Positions 1 to 6,253 of a stretch of DNA of 14,916 nucleotides are shown here, piece by piece. Positions within the stretch are counted from its first letter, which is position 1; each line of letters starts with the position of its first letter. The stretch is taken from assembly GCA_023433855.1 (NCBI GenBank), contig JAEYTV010000592.1, forward strand, positions 1 through 14,916, in the 5' to 3' direction. The notes beneath the pieces were generated by a model. It was not told where the DNA came from. It was given only the letters and a program-made list of their open reading frames with translations, and searched no databases. Origin of the DNA: Pseudomonadota bacterium (GTDB taxonomy: Bacteria > Pseudomonadota > Alphaproteobacteria > Rhizobiales > Rhizobiaceae). The translations under genes and the position numbers were made by a program.

Positions 1-1346
1 TCGGAACCTTCCTCGTCGTCAGCCAGAAGCTCTTCCTTGGAGACGGTCTTGTCGGTCACCGTGATCTCGGACAGCAGCTTGTCGACGACCTTCTCTTCGA
101 AGATCGGAGCACGCAGAGAAGCCGAAGCACCAGGAGTGTTGCGGAAGAAATCGAGGATTTCCTTCTGCTGGCCCGGGAACTGCTGGAGCTGTGCATAGAG
201 CGCACGCTGCATTTCTTCTTCGGTCACTTCCACACCGGCCTTCTCGCCGATCTCGGAAAGCACAAGACCCAGACGGACGCGGCGCTCGGCAAGCTTGCGA
301 TATTCGGCGCGCGCTTCTTCCTCGGTGGTGTCTTCGTCTTCGAACGTCTTGCCAGACTGCTGCAGGTCGGTGTTGATCTGCCGCCAGATATTCTCGAACT
401 CGGCGTCTACCAAGCCCTGGGGCGTGTCGAACTTGTACATCTCATCAAGCTGATCGAGGATCTGACGCTTCACCTTCTGGCGGGTGACGTTGCCGTACTG
501 GCTTTCGATCTGGCCGCGGACGATTTCCTTCAGGCGCTCGACCGATTCGATGCCGAGCTTGGTGGCAAGCTCGTCGTTGATCTCGATCGCGGCAGGAGCG
601 GCGACTTCCTTGACGGTGATGTCGAAGGTGGCTTCTTTGCCGGCAAGATTGGCTGCCGGGTATTCGGCCGGGAAGGTCACGGTGATCTGCTTCTCGTCAC
701 CGGCCTTGACCCCTACGAGTTGGTCTTCGAAGCCCGGGATGAAACGACCGGAACCGATCACCAGTTCGGCGTCTTCGGCTGCACCGCCTTCGAAGGCTTC
801 TCCATCGACCTTGCCAAGGTAGTTCATGGTGACCCGGTCGCCGCTGGCGGCCTTGCCGTTCTTGGTTTCGAAGGTACGCGCGCTTTCGGCGATCTTTTCG
901 ATCTGCTCGTTGACTTCGTCCTCCGAAACCTCAACCACCTCGCGAACGACAGACAGACTGTCGGTCGGCTGCAGTTCGATCGACGGAATCACCTCATAGG
1001 AGAGAGTGAACTCGAAATCCGCTTGAGCGTTCAGGATCTTCTCGGCTTCCGACTCATCCTCAGTCATCGCGATCGAGGGCTGGGTTGCCGACTTCTCACC
1101 GCGCTCGGACAGGATCTGGGTCGGCCGCTCGCGCACGATCTCGTTCACGAGGTCGGCCATCATCGACTTGCCGTACATCTTCTTGAGATGACCGACCGGC
1201 ACCTTGCCGGGACGGAAGCCGTTGATGCGGACCTTATCCTTGGCTTCAGCAAGGCGTTGGTTGAGCTGGGCTTCCATGTCCTGCTTCGGGATAACCACCT
1301 TGATTTCGCGCTTCAGCCCTTCAGCGAGCGTTTCGGTAACCTGCAT
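1..1346 (-). CDS. tig: Trigger factor, ribosome-associated chaperone (C-terminus cut by window edge)
   Basis: Trigger factor binds the ribosome next to the exit tunnel and shields nascent chains; its middle domain is an FKBP-type prolyl isomerase. Translating the minus strand from the ATG at 1346-1344 gives 448 complete codons before the edge, against roughly 490 in rhizobial homologues, so only the last 40 or so residues are missing. The ribosome-docking loop GFRPGKVP lies at residues 43-50. The FKBP-like domain (about 150-240) includes [15 protein letters not shown] and [12 protein letters not shown] helical, charged C-terminal domain follows and ends here in an acidic ADDEEGS. AAGG sits 8 bases before the ATG. 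A tRNA-Leu gene lies about 150 bases upstream on the same strand; I see no convincing terminator between them, so partial co-transcription is possible. Confidence 0.97.
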   Translation of the reverse strand, partial: MQVTETLAEGLKREIKVVIPKQDMEAQLNQRLAEAKDKVRINGFRPGKVPVGHLKKMYGKSMMADLVNEIVRERPTQILSERGEKSATQPSIAMTEDESEAEKILNAQADFEFTLSYEVIPSIELQPTDSLSVVREVVEVSEDEVNEQIEKIAESARTFETKNGKAASGDRVTMNYLGKVDGEAFEGGAAEDAELVIGSGRFIPGFEDQLVGVKAGDEKQITVTFPAEYPAANLAGKEATFDITVKEVAAPAAIEINDELATKLGIESVERLKEIVRGQIESQYGNVTRQKVKRQILDQLDEMYKFDTPQGLVDAEFENIWRQINTDLQQSGKTFEDEDTTEEEARAEYRKLAERRVRLGLVLSEIGEKAGVEVTEEEMQRALYAQLQQFPGQQKEILDFFRNTPGASASLRAPIFEEKVVDKLLSEITVTDKTVSKEELLADDEEGS

Positions 1347-1494
1347 TTTTCAACCTTTTATATCGTGGCGGCAGTGCCCAGACAGCCGTTCGTTTCTGTG
1401 AGCACACCGCCGGAATTGTTCAGAGACCAGCCGCGGCATTTCGGAGCGCCGATCCTTGCGACCTAACCGGCTCGGACCGCACTCCCGGCGGTGC

Positions 1495-1579
<85 letters not shown>

Positions 1580-1631
1580 GCTCCAAACCGCGTCGAAAAC
1601 CCTCGCATCGAGGCCTTCCGGAGCGCGCGTC

Positions 1632-1659
1632 TCTATATCACCCGTTTCCACGGGCGCAA
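1632..1659 (-). promoter_or_regulatory. Candidate sigma-70 promoter for tRNA-Leu
   Basis: On the minus strand TTGCGC (-35, 1659-1654) is followed after 16 bases by TATAGA (-10, 1637-1632). Transcription would start near 1625, giving a 5' leader of about 45 nt before the tRNA at 1579. Position and spacing fit a housekeeping promoter; the call rests on motif match only. Confidence 0.45.
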
Positions 1660-1880
1660 AGGAAAAATGACGTCTTTGCGGCAGTTCGTAAAACAGCCGG
1701 AATATGGACCGAAGAGCGCAGCCGCTATCGCTGCACACGCCTAACCTTTTATTAAATTCTAATGTTTATAGTGTCTTTCCGAAGGCAGTCACAGCCATGC
1801 GCAGAGTGCACATCATCCATCCTTTTATTGCAGTGCACAATCCGCATTGATGCGCCTAGTGTCAGAAAGCCAGATGGATG

Positions 1881-1905
1881 GGAACCGATTTCCATCTTCG
1901 TGGTT
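1881..1905 (+). promoter_or_regulatory. Candidate EcfG/RpoE2-type promoter of the sRNA
   Basis: GGAAC at 1881-1885 is followed after 16 bases by GGTT (1902-1905). The general-stress sigma factor of alphaproteobacteria (EcfG, called RpoE2 in Sinorhizobium) recognises GGAAC-N16/17-CGTT, so only one consensus base differs. A start near 1911-1914 would give an RNA of about 170 nt ending at the terminator near 2082. This is motif inference without transcript data. Confidence 0.35.
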
Positions 1906-1910
1906 GGAGC

Positions 1911-2082
1911 GGATGGCACCCGCAGAAAAAAGTGCCCGCGGGAGCTTCCCGTGAAGGAATTCGGACCGCGCACTCCTCCTCCCAGCGCGGTTCGAAGGGA
2001 CTGGCGACCCTCCTCCTCCCAAGTCGCCGGTCGTTTTAAATGGCGCCCACCGGACCTCCTCCCCCGGTGGGCGTTATTTTTT
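1911..2082 (+). ncRNA. Anti-Shine-Dalgarno small RNA with three CCUCCUCC hairpin loops (alpha-r14/'cuckoo'-like)
   Basis: Three strong hairpins follow one another. Hairpin 1: arms 1960-1971 and 1985-1996 (12 pairs, one G-U), loop ACTCCTCCTCCCA. Hairpin 2: arms 2000-2008 and 2023-2031 (9 pairs, one G-U), loop CCTCCTCCTCCCAA. Hairpin 3: arms 2044-2053 and 2064-2073 (10 perfect pairs), loop ACCTCCTCCC, then a T-rich run, so it is also the intrinsic terminator. A smaller stem (1937-1943 with 1947-1953) lies near the 5' end. Single-stranded CCUCC is complementary to Shine-Dalgarno sequences, and rhizobial alpha-r14/cuckoo RNAs and Rhodobacter CcsR RNAs are known for this arrangement (from memory). 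Translational repression through RBS pairing is therefore the likely role. The 5' end is inferred; 1937-2082 is the firm core. The DUF1127 neighbours strengthen the call. Confidence 0.82.
2044..2082 (+). terminator. Rho-independent terminator of the sRNA (third hairpin)
   Basis: A 10-bp perfect GC-rich stem CGCCCACCGG/CCGGTGGGCG is followed directly by TTATTTTTTAT. The loop itself carries the CCTCCTCCC motif, so one hairpin probably serves both termination and target recognition. Confidence 0.85.
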
Positions 2083-2153
2083 ATGCATGCACCATTGGCA
2101 TGCACACTGCTCATGGTTTGATCGCATTGACGGTTGACTGCTCGGTTCGCGAT

Positions 2154-2198
2154 GCGCCCGGCGCATAGGTGGCATACCGAACGGGCGCTTTTTGTTTT
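2154..2198 (+). terminator. Second rho-independent terminator upstream of the first DUF1127 gene
   Basis: GCGCCCG (2154-2160) pairs perfectly with CGGGCGC (2182-2188), followed by TTTTTGTTTT. The 21-nt loop contains a small GGT/ACC stem. It lies about 70 bases beyond the sRNA terminator with no gene between, so it may be a backup terminator or end a second short transcript. The T-run also abuts the region where the promoter of the next gene should lie. Confidence 0.6.
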
Positions 2199-2280
2199 CC
2201 GCGCTGCCCCATAAACTGCAGTCATCAGATCAAGGTCGGCCCTCGAGATGCGCGAACAGGCAGTAAGAAGGAAGAAAGCC

Positions 2281-2427
2281 ATGAACATCGCTAGGAAGCT
2301 CAGCAGCTGGCGCAAGTACCGCGAAACCGTAAACGAACTTGGTCGGATGTCGGACCGGGAGCTTTCCGATTTCGGCATCGGTCGTGCCGAAATACGTCAG
2401 GTCGCTCGGAGAGCCGTCGGCTTCTAA
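2281..2427 (+). CDS. DUF1127 small basic protein, 48 aa (copy 1)
   Basis: This short protein starts MNIARKLSSWRKYRETVNEL and ends RRAVGF. It matches the DUF1127 pattern: a basic helix with W-x-x-Y-R-x-T-x-N-E-L, then L-x-x-[ML]-[ST]-x-x-[EA]-L-x-D-[FI]-G-[IL]-x-R-x-[ED]-I-R. AAGGA (2268-2272) lies 8 bases before the ATG, which fixes the start. An intrinsic terminator follows directly. Known DUF1127 members include CcaF1 of Rhodobacter, an RNA-binding protein that affects sRNA maturation and turnover, and rhizobial/Agrobacterium members that influence phosphate use, motility and RNA metabolism. Charge (many Arg/Lys) fits RNA binding. Its position beside an anti-SD sRNA suggests a similar role here, by inference. 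It is a diverged paralogue of the gene at 2674. Confidence 0.92.
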   Translation: MNIARKLSSWRKYRETVNELGRMSDRELSDFGIGRAEIRQVARRAVGF

Positions 2428-2453
2428 GCCACGGAATCCACAATGCTGCTGCA

Positions 2454-2481
2454 AAGCGCCTCCTTCGCGAGGCGCTTTTTT
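2454..2481 (+). terminator. Terminator after DUF1127 copy 1
   Basis: AAGCGCCTC (2454-2462) pairs with GAGGCGCTT (2469-2477) around a 6-nt loop, and the T-run extends to 2481. It lies about 30 bases past the stop codon and makes the gene a one-gene unit. Confidence 0.88.
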
Positions 2482-2673
2482 GTTTCTATCGCAGTGCGAC
2501 GCCAGACCTGCTCGAAATTCAGGCCCAGCTTGAAAATGCATCAACCTCATGCACAATTGCATGGCAGTCGCATATTTTTTGCACTGCACCTTGTTATTGT
2601 GCGGATGTATAAGAACGTCATCACTGATGCCAACACAGAGCATCAGGACACCGACGACTTCGAGGAAACGACC
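2482..2673 (+). promoter_or_regulatory. Leader/promoter region of DUF1127 copy 2 with ATGCA inverted repeats
   Basis: This spacer must hold the promoter of copy 2, because a terminator closes the previous gene. It is AT-rich around 2571-2580 and has a plausible -10 (TATAAG, 2608-2613) without a clear -35. ATGCA-CAAT-TGCAT (2549-2562) is a perfect 5-bp inverted repeat, a further ATGCA lies at 2536, and TTGCACTGCAC is at 2579-2589. Such a cluster could be an operator for a dimeric regulator; no specific protein can be named. Confidence 0.3.
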
Positions 2674-2817
2674 ATGAACCCGATCCGCATCGCAAAGAAC
2701 TGGATCAGCTATCGCCGCACGATGAATGAACTTGGCAGCCTGTCCAACCAGGCGCTGACCGACATCGGGCTGACCCGTTACGATATCCGCCACATCGCTG
2801 CGCGCTCGTTCCGCTGA
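2674..2817 (+). CDS. DUF1127 small basic protein, 47 aa (copy 2)
   Basis: The protein begins MNPIRIAKNWISYRRTMNEL and ends IAARSFR. It has the same DUF1127 pattern as its neighbour (Y-R-x-T-M-N-E-L, L-x-D-I-G-L-x-R-x-D-I-R), with about one third identical residues. GAGGAAA (2662-2668) precedes the ATG at 2674; a longer in-frame reading from 2443 has no such site and runs through the previous terminator, so it is rejected. The gene has a long 5' region of about 190 nt after the previous terminator and its own terminator at 2878-2903, so it is transcribed separately from copy 1. Function is not known from sequence; RNA binding is inferred from family members. Confidence 0.92.
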   Translation: MNPIRIAKNWISYRRTMNELGSLSNQALTDIGLTRYDIRHIAARSFR

Positions 2818-2877
2818 ACGGCCGCCGTAGCTGACGGCTGGCACGGCATTTGGAACGTCGCAGATGTTCCAAGTATC

Positions 2878-2903
2878 AAAGGCACCTTCGCAGGTGCCTT
2901 TTT
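2878..2903 (+). terminator. Terminator after DUF1127 copy 2
   Basis: AAAGGCACCT (2878-2887) pairs with AGGTGCCTTT (2892-2901) around the loop TCGC, and five Ts end at 2903. A preceding weaker repeat TGGAAC...GTTCCA (2851-2871) may fold alongside. It separates the DUF1127 gene from trmFO. Confidence 0.9.
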
Positions 2904-2956
2904 GATTCGGCGATTTGTCGTTCCTGTTGAACGAACGTCGTGATAATGAGCGGCGC

Positions 2957-4363
2957 ATGACGAATACTCCTTCTCCCATCCACGTCGTCGGCGGCGGCCT
3001 TGCGGGTTCCGAAGCTTCATGGCAGATCGCGTCCGCCGGCGTTCCTGTCATCCTTCACGAAATGCGGGGCGTCCGGGTGACGGACGCACACAAGACGGAC
3101 GGGCTCGCAGAACTCGTCTGCTCGAACTCGTTCCGCTCCGACGACGCAACGGCAAACGCCGTTGGTGTCATCCATGGCGAGATGCGTCTCGCCAATTCCC
3201 TGATCATGAGCTGCGCGGACAAGAACCAGGTGCCGGCAGGCGGCGCTCTCGCCGTCGACCGCGACGGCTTTTCTTCCGCCGTGACCGAAGCAATCGAAAC
3301 CCATCCGCTGATCACCGTCGTTCGAGAAGAGGTCGCAGGCTTGCCGCCGAAGGATTGGGATCTCGCCATCATCGCCACCGGTCCGCTCACCTCGCCTTCT
3401 CTTGCGGCCGCCATTCAGGCCGAAACCGGCGAAGACCAGCTGGCCTTTTTCGATGCTATCGCGCCGATCGTGCATCGCGATTCAATCGATATGGACATCT
3501 GCTGGTACCAGTCGCGCTACGACAAGGTCGGTCCGGGGGGAACGGGCAAGGACTACATCAACTGCCCGCTGGACGAAGCGCAATACAATGCCTTTATCGA
3601 TGCGCTGATCGGTGGCGACACGGTCGGCTTCAAGGAGTGGGAAGGGACGCCCTATTTCGACGGCTGCCTGCCGATCGAAGTCATGGCCGAGCGCGGCCGC
3701 GAGACGTTGCGGCATGGCCCGATGAAGCCGATGGGCCTCACCAATGCACATAACCCTTCGGTCAAGCCCTATGCAGTGGTGCAACTGCGCCAGGACAATG
3801 CGCTCGGCACGCTCTACAATATGGTCGGCTTCCAGACGAAGCTGAAATACGGAGCACAGGCGGAGATTTTCCGGCTGATACCAGGGTTGCAGAATGCAGA
3901 ATTCGCCCGGCTCGGCGGACTTCACCGCAATACCTACATCCATTCGCCGGTTCTGCTCGATCGCTCGCTGACGCTGAGAAGCCGGCCCGGCCTCCGGTTC
4001 GCGGGCCAGATCACCGGCTGCGAAGGCTATGTGGAAAGTGCTGCCATCGGGTTGCTCGCCGGCCGTTTTGCCGCCGCCGAACGCAGGGGCGAAGCGCTGC
4101 CACCGCCGCCCGCGACGACCGCCTTTGGTTCATTGCTCGGCCACATCACCGGCGGTCACCTCGTTTCAGACGACGAACCCGGCAAGCGTTCGTTCCAGCC
4201 GATGAACATCAATTTCGGGCTGTTCCCTGAGCTCGAACCGGGATCGATCGTCAAGCCAGAGGGCGTGAAACGCTTTCGGGGCAAGGACAAGACCATCATG
4301 AAGCGGCAGCTGCTCGCGGCCCGCGCGCTGAAGGACTGCGCTAGCTGGCTCGGTCGGGGGTAA
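2957..4363 (+). CDS. trmFO: Methylenetetrahydrofolate--tRNA-(uracil-5-)-methyltransferase TrmFO, 468 aa
   Basis: TrmFO makes 5-methyluridine at position 54 of the tRNA T loop, using methylene-tetrahydrofolate as carbon donor and FAD/NADPH for reduction. The N-terminus has the dinucleotide-binding motif [11 protein letters not shown] (residues 10-20) and then E35 of the FAD-binding fold. Cys55 (ELVCSNSFR) and Cys237 (YFDGCLPIE) match the two functional cysteines of the Bacillus enzyme (C53, C226). Also family-typical are GPLTSP (142-147), KDYINCP (198-204) and [12 protein letters not shown] towards the C-terminus. The ATG at 2957 gives the usual length and places the FAD motif correctly; an upstream in-frame start at 2915 adds 14 atypical residues. 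No good Shine-Dalgarno is visible, but GATAAT lies just upstream (2942-2947). The 3' end overlaps the convergent gene by 23 bases. Confidence 0.97.
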   Translation: MTNTPSPIHVVGGGLAGSEASWQIASAGVPVILHEMRGVRVTDAHKTDGLAELVCSNSFRSDDATANAVGVIHGEMRLANSLIMSCADKNQVPAGGALAVDRDGFSSAVTEAIETHPLITVVREEVAGLPPKDWDLAIIATGPLTSPSLAAAIQAETGEDQLAFFDAIAPIVHRDSIDMDICWYQSRYDKVGPGGTGKDYINCPLDEAQYNAFIDALIGGDTVGFKEWEGTPYFDGCLPIEVMAERGRETLRHGPMKPMGLTNAHNPSVKPYAVVQLRQDNALGTLYNMVGFQTKLKYGAQAEIFRLIPGLQNAEFARLGGLHRNTYIHSPVLLDRSLTLRSRPGLRFAGQITGCEGYVESAAIGLLAGRFAAAERRGEALPPPPATTAFGSLLGHITGGHLVSDDEPGKRSFQPMNINFGLFPELEPGSIVKPEGVKRFRGKDKTIMKRQLLAARALKDCASWLGRG

Positions 4364-4850
4364 GGCCTTCCGCTGGCACTTCCATGCCGCCTGCCGCGTC
4401 GGTCGTCTCGTCCACTCCGCCGCCGGTCACACTGACATAATTGTCGAGGAGCCAGAGCGCGACTTCCGCCGCCTCTTTCTCCGTCGGGAAGATGAACGTG
4501 CCGTTCTGGGTGGGGGCATCCAGGAACTCGACGGTGAAGCCCTTGGCGTCGGGCAACGGCGTCACCCGGGCACGGCCGGGTTCGATCAAGCGGCACGCAT
4601 AGTGATTGCGCAAGCTTCGCATGAAGCCGGCCTTGTGGCTGTGCAGCCGTACGAAAACAGCGCCGCCATCGGCCGTGGTGTGCAAGCTGCGGATGGCCTC
4701 GTTGGGAAAGGCACGTCCAAACTCAAGGATGGCGAGACCCGTATCCTGCCGGTTGCCCTCCACCCGATCCCGGCTCACCAGCCGCGTGACATAATATGCA
4801 ACCCCCATCAGGAGCGCGAAAATGATGGACCAGACGACGAGAGGACTCAC
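4341..4850 (-). CDS. Uncharacterised single-pass membrane protein, 169 aa
   Basis: I do not recognise a named family. One membrane segment is visible at residues 4-23 ([20 protein letters not shown]), followed by a basic stretch and a soluble part of about 140 residues rich in beta-prone segments; the orientation is probably N-in, C-out only if the following Arg-rich stretch allows it, so topology stays open. The C-terminal tail (140-169) is Gly/Glu/Asp-rich and looks disordered. The start is GTG at 4850-4848: GGAGGAG lies 7 bases upstream, an excellent ribosome binding site. An in-frame ATG at 4970 would instead overlap the preceding gene by 52 bases and place the membrane segment internally. 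It is the last gene of the yajC/Mth938/NDUFAF6-like series, 68 bases after the NDUFAF6-like gene, and overlaps trmFO tail to tail. A role in membrane protein assembly is only a guess from context. Confidence 0.8.
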   Translation of the reverse strand: MSPLVVWSIIFALLMGVAYYVTRLVSRDRVEGNRQDTGLAILEFGRAFPNEAIRSLHTTADGGAVFVRLHSHKAGFMRSLRNHYACRLIEPGRARVTPLPDAKGFTVEFLDAPTQNGTFIFPTEKEAAEVALWLLDNYVSVTGGGVDETTDAAGGMEVPAEGLTPDRAS

Positions 4851-4918
4851 ACCGATTCTCCTCCGAGGGTATCTTTGATACTGGCTCTTACGGCGCCAGC
4901 CTTGCGCGAATGTGACGC

Positions 4919-5773
4919 CTAGAAGCGTCCAGTCGCGGATGCCTTCAGCAGGCGTAACTGGCGTCGCCATTGCGGCTGGTGAAGGCCGGCATTCAGGGCA
5001 GACGAGGGCATTCTTGCGGCGCGGCGCAGGACCGGTTCGGCGAGTGCCGCGGGCAAGAAGGCGGGAAATACGGAGGACGGCACTCGGGGCTCCTGCCGAG
5101 CCTTCGCCAGATGTTCGAGCCCGAGCCCGGCAAACGCCTCGATCGCGGCGCCGATGCGCATCTTGTCCCCACCTTCGAGAAAAGTCTCACGGTCGAGCCC
5201 GGTTGCCGAAAGGATGTCCATCGGCAGATAAACCTGATGTCGCCGCAGGTGGGCGGGCATCAGCAGGAGAAGGCCGGCGATCGCCTGCCCTACCCCTGCG
5301 TGTCCGGCAGCCTCGGCAGAGCGAGCCGCGGCATCGGCATCGAGAACCAGGCTCGCCAGCTGGATCAGTGCCGAAGCTGTTTCGCCCGCATAACCTTCAA
5401 GCGTGTTGCGATCGGGGAGCGGATCGTCATAGAGGTCGAAGATCCTCGCCTCTATCATGTCGATCAAGGTCTGCCGAGGCAGACAATACCGTTCCACCGC
5501 CTGCAGAAGGCCGACCGCCACGGGATTGCCGCCACTGTCGCCTTGGGCCTTGCCCTCGATAAGGTCGCGCCACCACTGCAGCCGGATCTCACCCGGCAAG
5601 GGCTCGCGCACCACGTCCCGCACCCGGGCGATCTCTGCGTTCAAGGCATAGAGGGCGGCCAACGCGCCGCGCTTCTCCTGAGGCGAAAGCAGGCAGGCAA
5701 GATAGCGATCACGATCGGTATCGCGCAGCGTCGCCAGACACAAATCGGCACCGTCCGTCGAAATCGCGGCCAT
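4919..5773 (-). CDS. Squalene/phytoene-synthase-fold protein of NDUFAF6 type, 284 aa
   Basis: Automated annotation would call this phytoene/squalene synthase. The fold signature is present (all-helical, YGEA-like segment replaced by GYAGETASALIQLA at 128-140), but both Asp-rich DxxxD motifs that bind Mg-diphosphate are missing: the first region reads ALNAEIARVRD (43-53) and the second GQAIAGLLLLMPAHLRR (162-178). Instead, ALNAEIARVRD, GEIRLQWWRD (61-70) and VYLPMDIL (181-188) resemble the corresponding stretches of human NDUFAF6 (AFNVELA, MRMQFWK, VFLPMDI, recalled from memory), a complex I assembly factor that has also lost prenyl-synthase chemistry. The ATG at 5773 follows the stop of the Mth938 gene after one base, so the two are translationally coupled. 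I infer a role in respiratory complex or membrane protein assembly, not in carotenoid or hopanoid synthesis. Confidence 0.88.
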   Translation of the reverse strand: MAAISTDGADLCLATLRDTDRDRYLACLLSPQEKRGALAALYALNAEIARVRDVVREPLPGEIRLQWWRDLIEGKAQGDSGGNPVAVGLLQAVERYCLPRQTLIDMIEARIFDLYDDPLPDRNTLEGYAGETASALIQLASLVLDADAAARSAEAAGHAGVGQAIAGLLLLMPAHLRRHQVYLPMDILSATGLDRETFLEGGDKMRIGAAIEAFAGLGLEHLAKARQEPRVPSSVFPAFLPAALAEPVLRRAARMPSSALNAGLHQPQWRRQLRLLKASATGRF

Positions 5774-5774
5774 T

Positions 5775-6161
5775 TTAGACCGCGATCAGGGCGGCGCCGA
5801 CGGCACGCGACTCGGACAACATGATGTTGAAGGTACGCACAGCCGCGCCGGTATTCATTGGATCCGAAGCAATGCCCCTGCTCTTCAGGGCCGCCTTCAG
5901 ATCAGCCGGTATGGGCCTGATGTCGCGGCCGGTGCCGATCAACAGCACCTCCAGCCCACTTGCTTCGGACAGAACGCGCGCGAAGGCGTCAACGGTCAGC
6001 GGCTCGCCCTCGGTCATGTCCCACCCGTGTATGCCTGACGGTAGACATAGCAGTGAACCCCGGTGAGACATGTCGGCGAACCTAAACCCACCGTTGCCGT
6101 AGGCGTCGATCGGCGCGCGGCCGGGAAAGTGCGCTTCGCGGATTTCGATCCCATTCGCCAT
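5775..6161 (-). CDS. Mth938-domain (DUF498, NDUFAF3 family) protein, 128 aa
   Basis: The protein is a single Mth938/DUF498 domain. Typical features are GNGGFRFADMSHRGSLLCLP (22-41), GWDMTEGE, the core LLIGTGRDIRPIP (73-85), a variable RGIASDPMNTGAA (95-107) and the C-terminal TFNIMLSESRAVGAALI (110-126), close to the ATFN...R.tGAALIP end of human NDUFAF3. The start ATG at 6161 has AGAAGG 9 bases upstream; a longer open frame reaching 6704 runs through yajC in another frame and is not real. NDUFAF3 is a mitochondrial complex I assembly factor; the biochemical activity of the bacterial protein is not established. It lies 92 bases after yajC and 1 base before the NDUFAF6-like gene. Confidence 0.93.
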   Translation of the reverse strand: MANGIEIREAHFPGRAPIDAYGNGGFRFADMSHRGSLLCLPSGIHGWDMTEGEPLTVDAFARVLSEASGLEVLLIGTGRDIRPIPADLKAALKSRGIASDPMNTGAAVRTFNIMLSESRAVGAALIAV

Positions 6162-6253
6162 GCTGGCCTGCCTTCTGAAACGTCCCCGGGCCGGAGAACT
6201 GGCCTCCTGACGAACGGGTTGACGGCGGGAGTGTTCCCCCGCCGAGGACGGGA

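Larger units (their letters stand above)
1580..1910. other. Intergenic region upstream of tRNA-Leu and of the sRNA
   Basis: No credible coding sequence is visible here. The left part holds the tRNA-Leu promoter candidate. An AT-rich patch lies at 1741-1775. Two copies of the self-palindrome GTGCAC (1806-1811 and 1833-1838) and an imperfect inverted repeat CGCAT-TG-ATGCG (1843-1854) precede the sRNA. A possible EcfG-type promoter for the sRNA is at 1881-1905. Open frames that cross this stretch have no ribosome binding site and no recognisable protein character. Confidence 0.5.

Noticed and set aside
720..1466. 248-codon plus-strand open frame opposite trigger factor
   Set aside because: It is the complement of a well-conserved tig reading frame and shows no protein family of its own.
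1347..1494. Possible terminator between tRNA-Leu and tig (ACCGC/GCGGT repeat)
   Set aside because: Only five pairs and no T-run on the minus strand; not enough for an intrinsic terminator.
1960..2063. Repeated GGAGGAGG on the minus strand, looking like strong ribosome binding sites
   Set aside because: They are the complement of the CCTCCTCC sRNA loops. No credible reading frame follows at proper spacing, and the T-run terminator fixes the plus strand as the transcribed one.
1752..2378. 208-codon minus-strand open frame with a hydrophobic segment (AMFMAFFLLTAC)
   Set aside because: It crosses two terminators and the sRNA hairpins in antisense and overlaps DUF1127 copy 1; the apparent lipobox-like stretch is chance.
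2443..2673. N-terminal extension of DUF1127 copy 2
   Set aside because: The extension starts inside the previous terminator, has no RBS and is not family-like; GAGGAAA marks the ATG at 2674.
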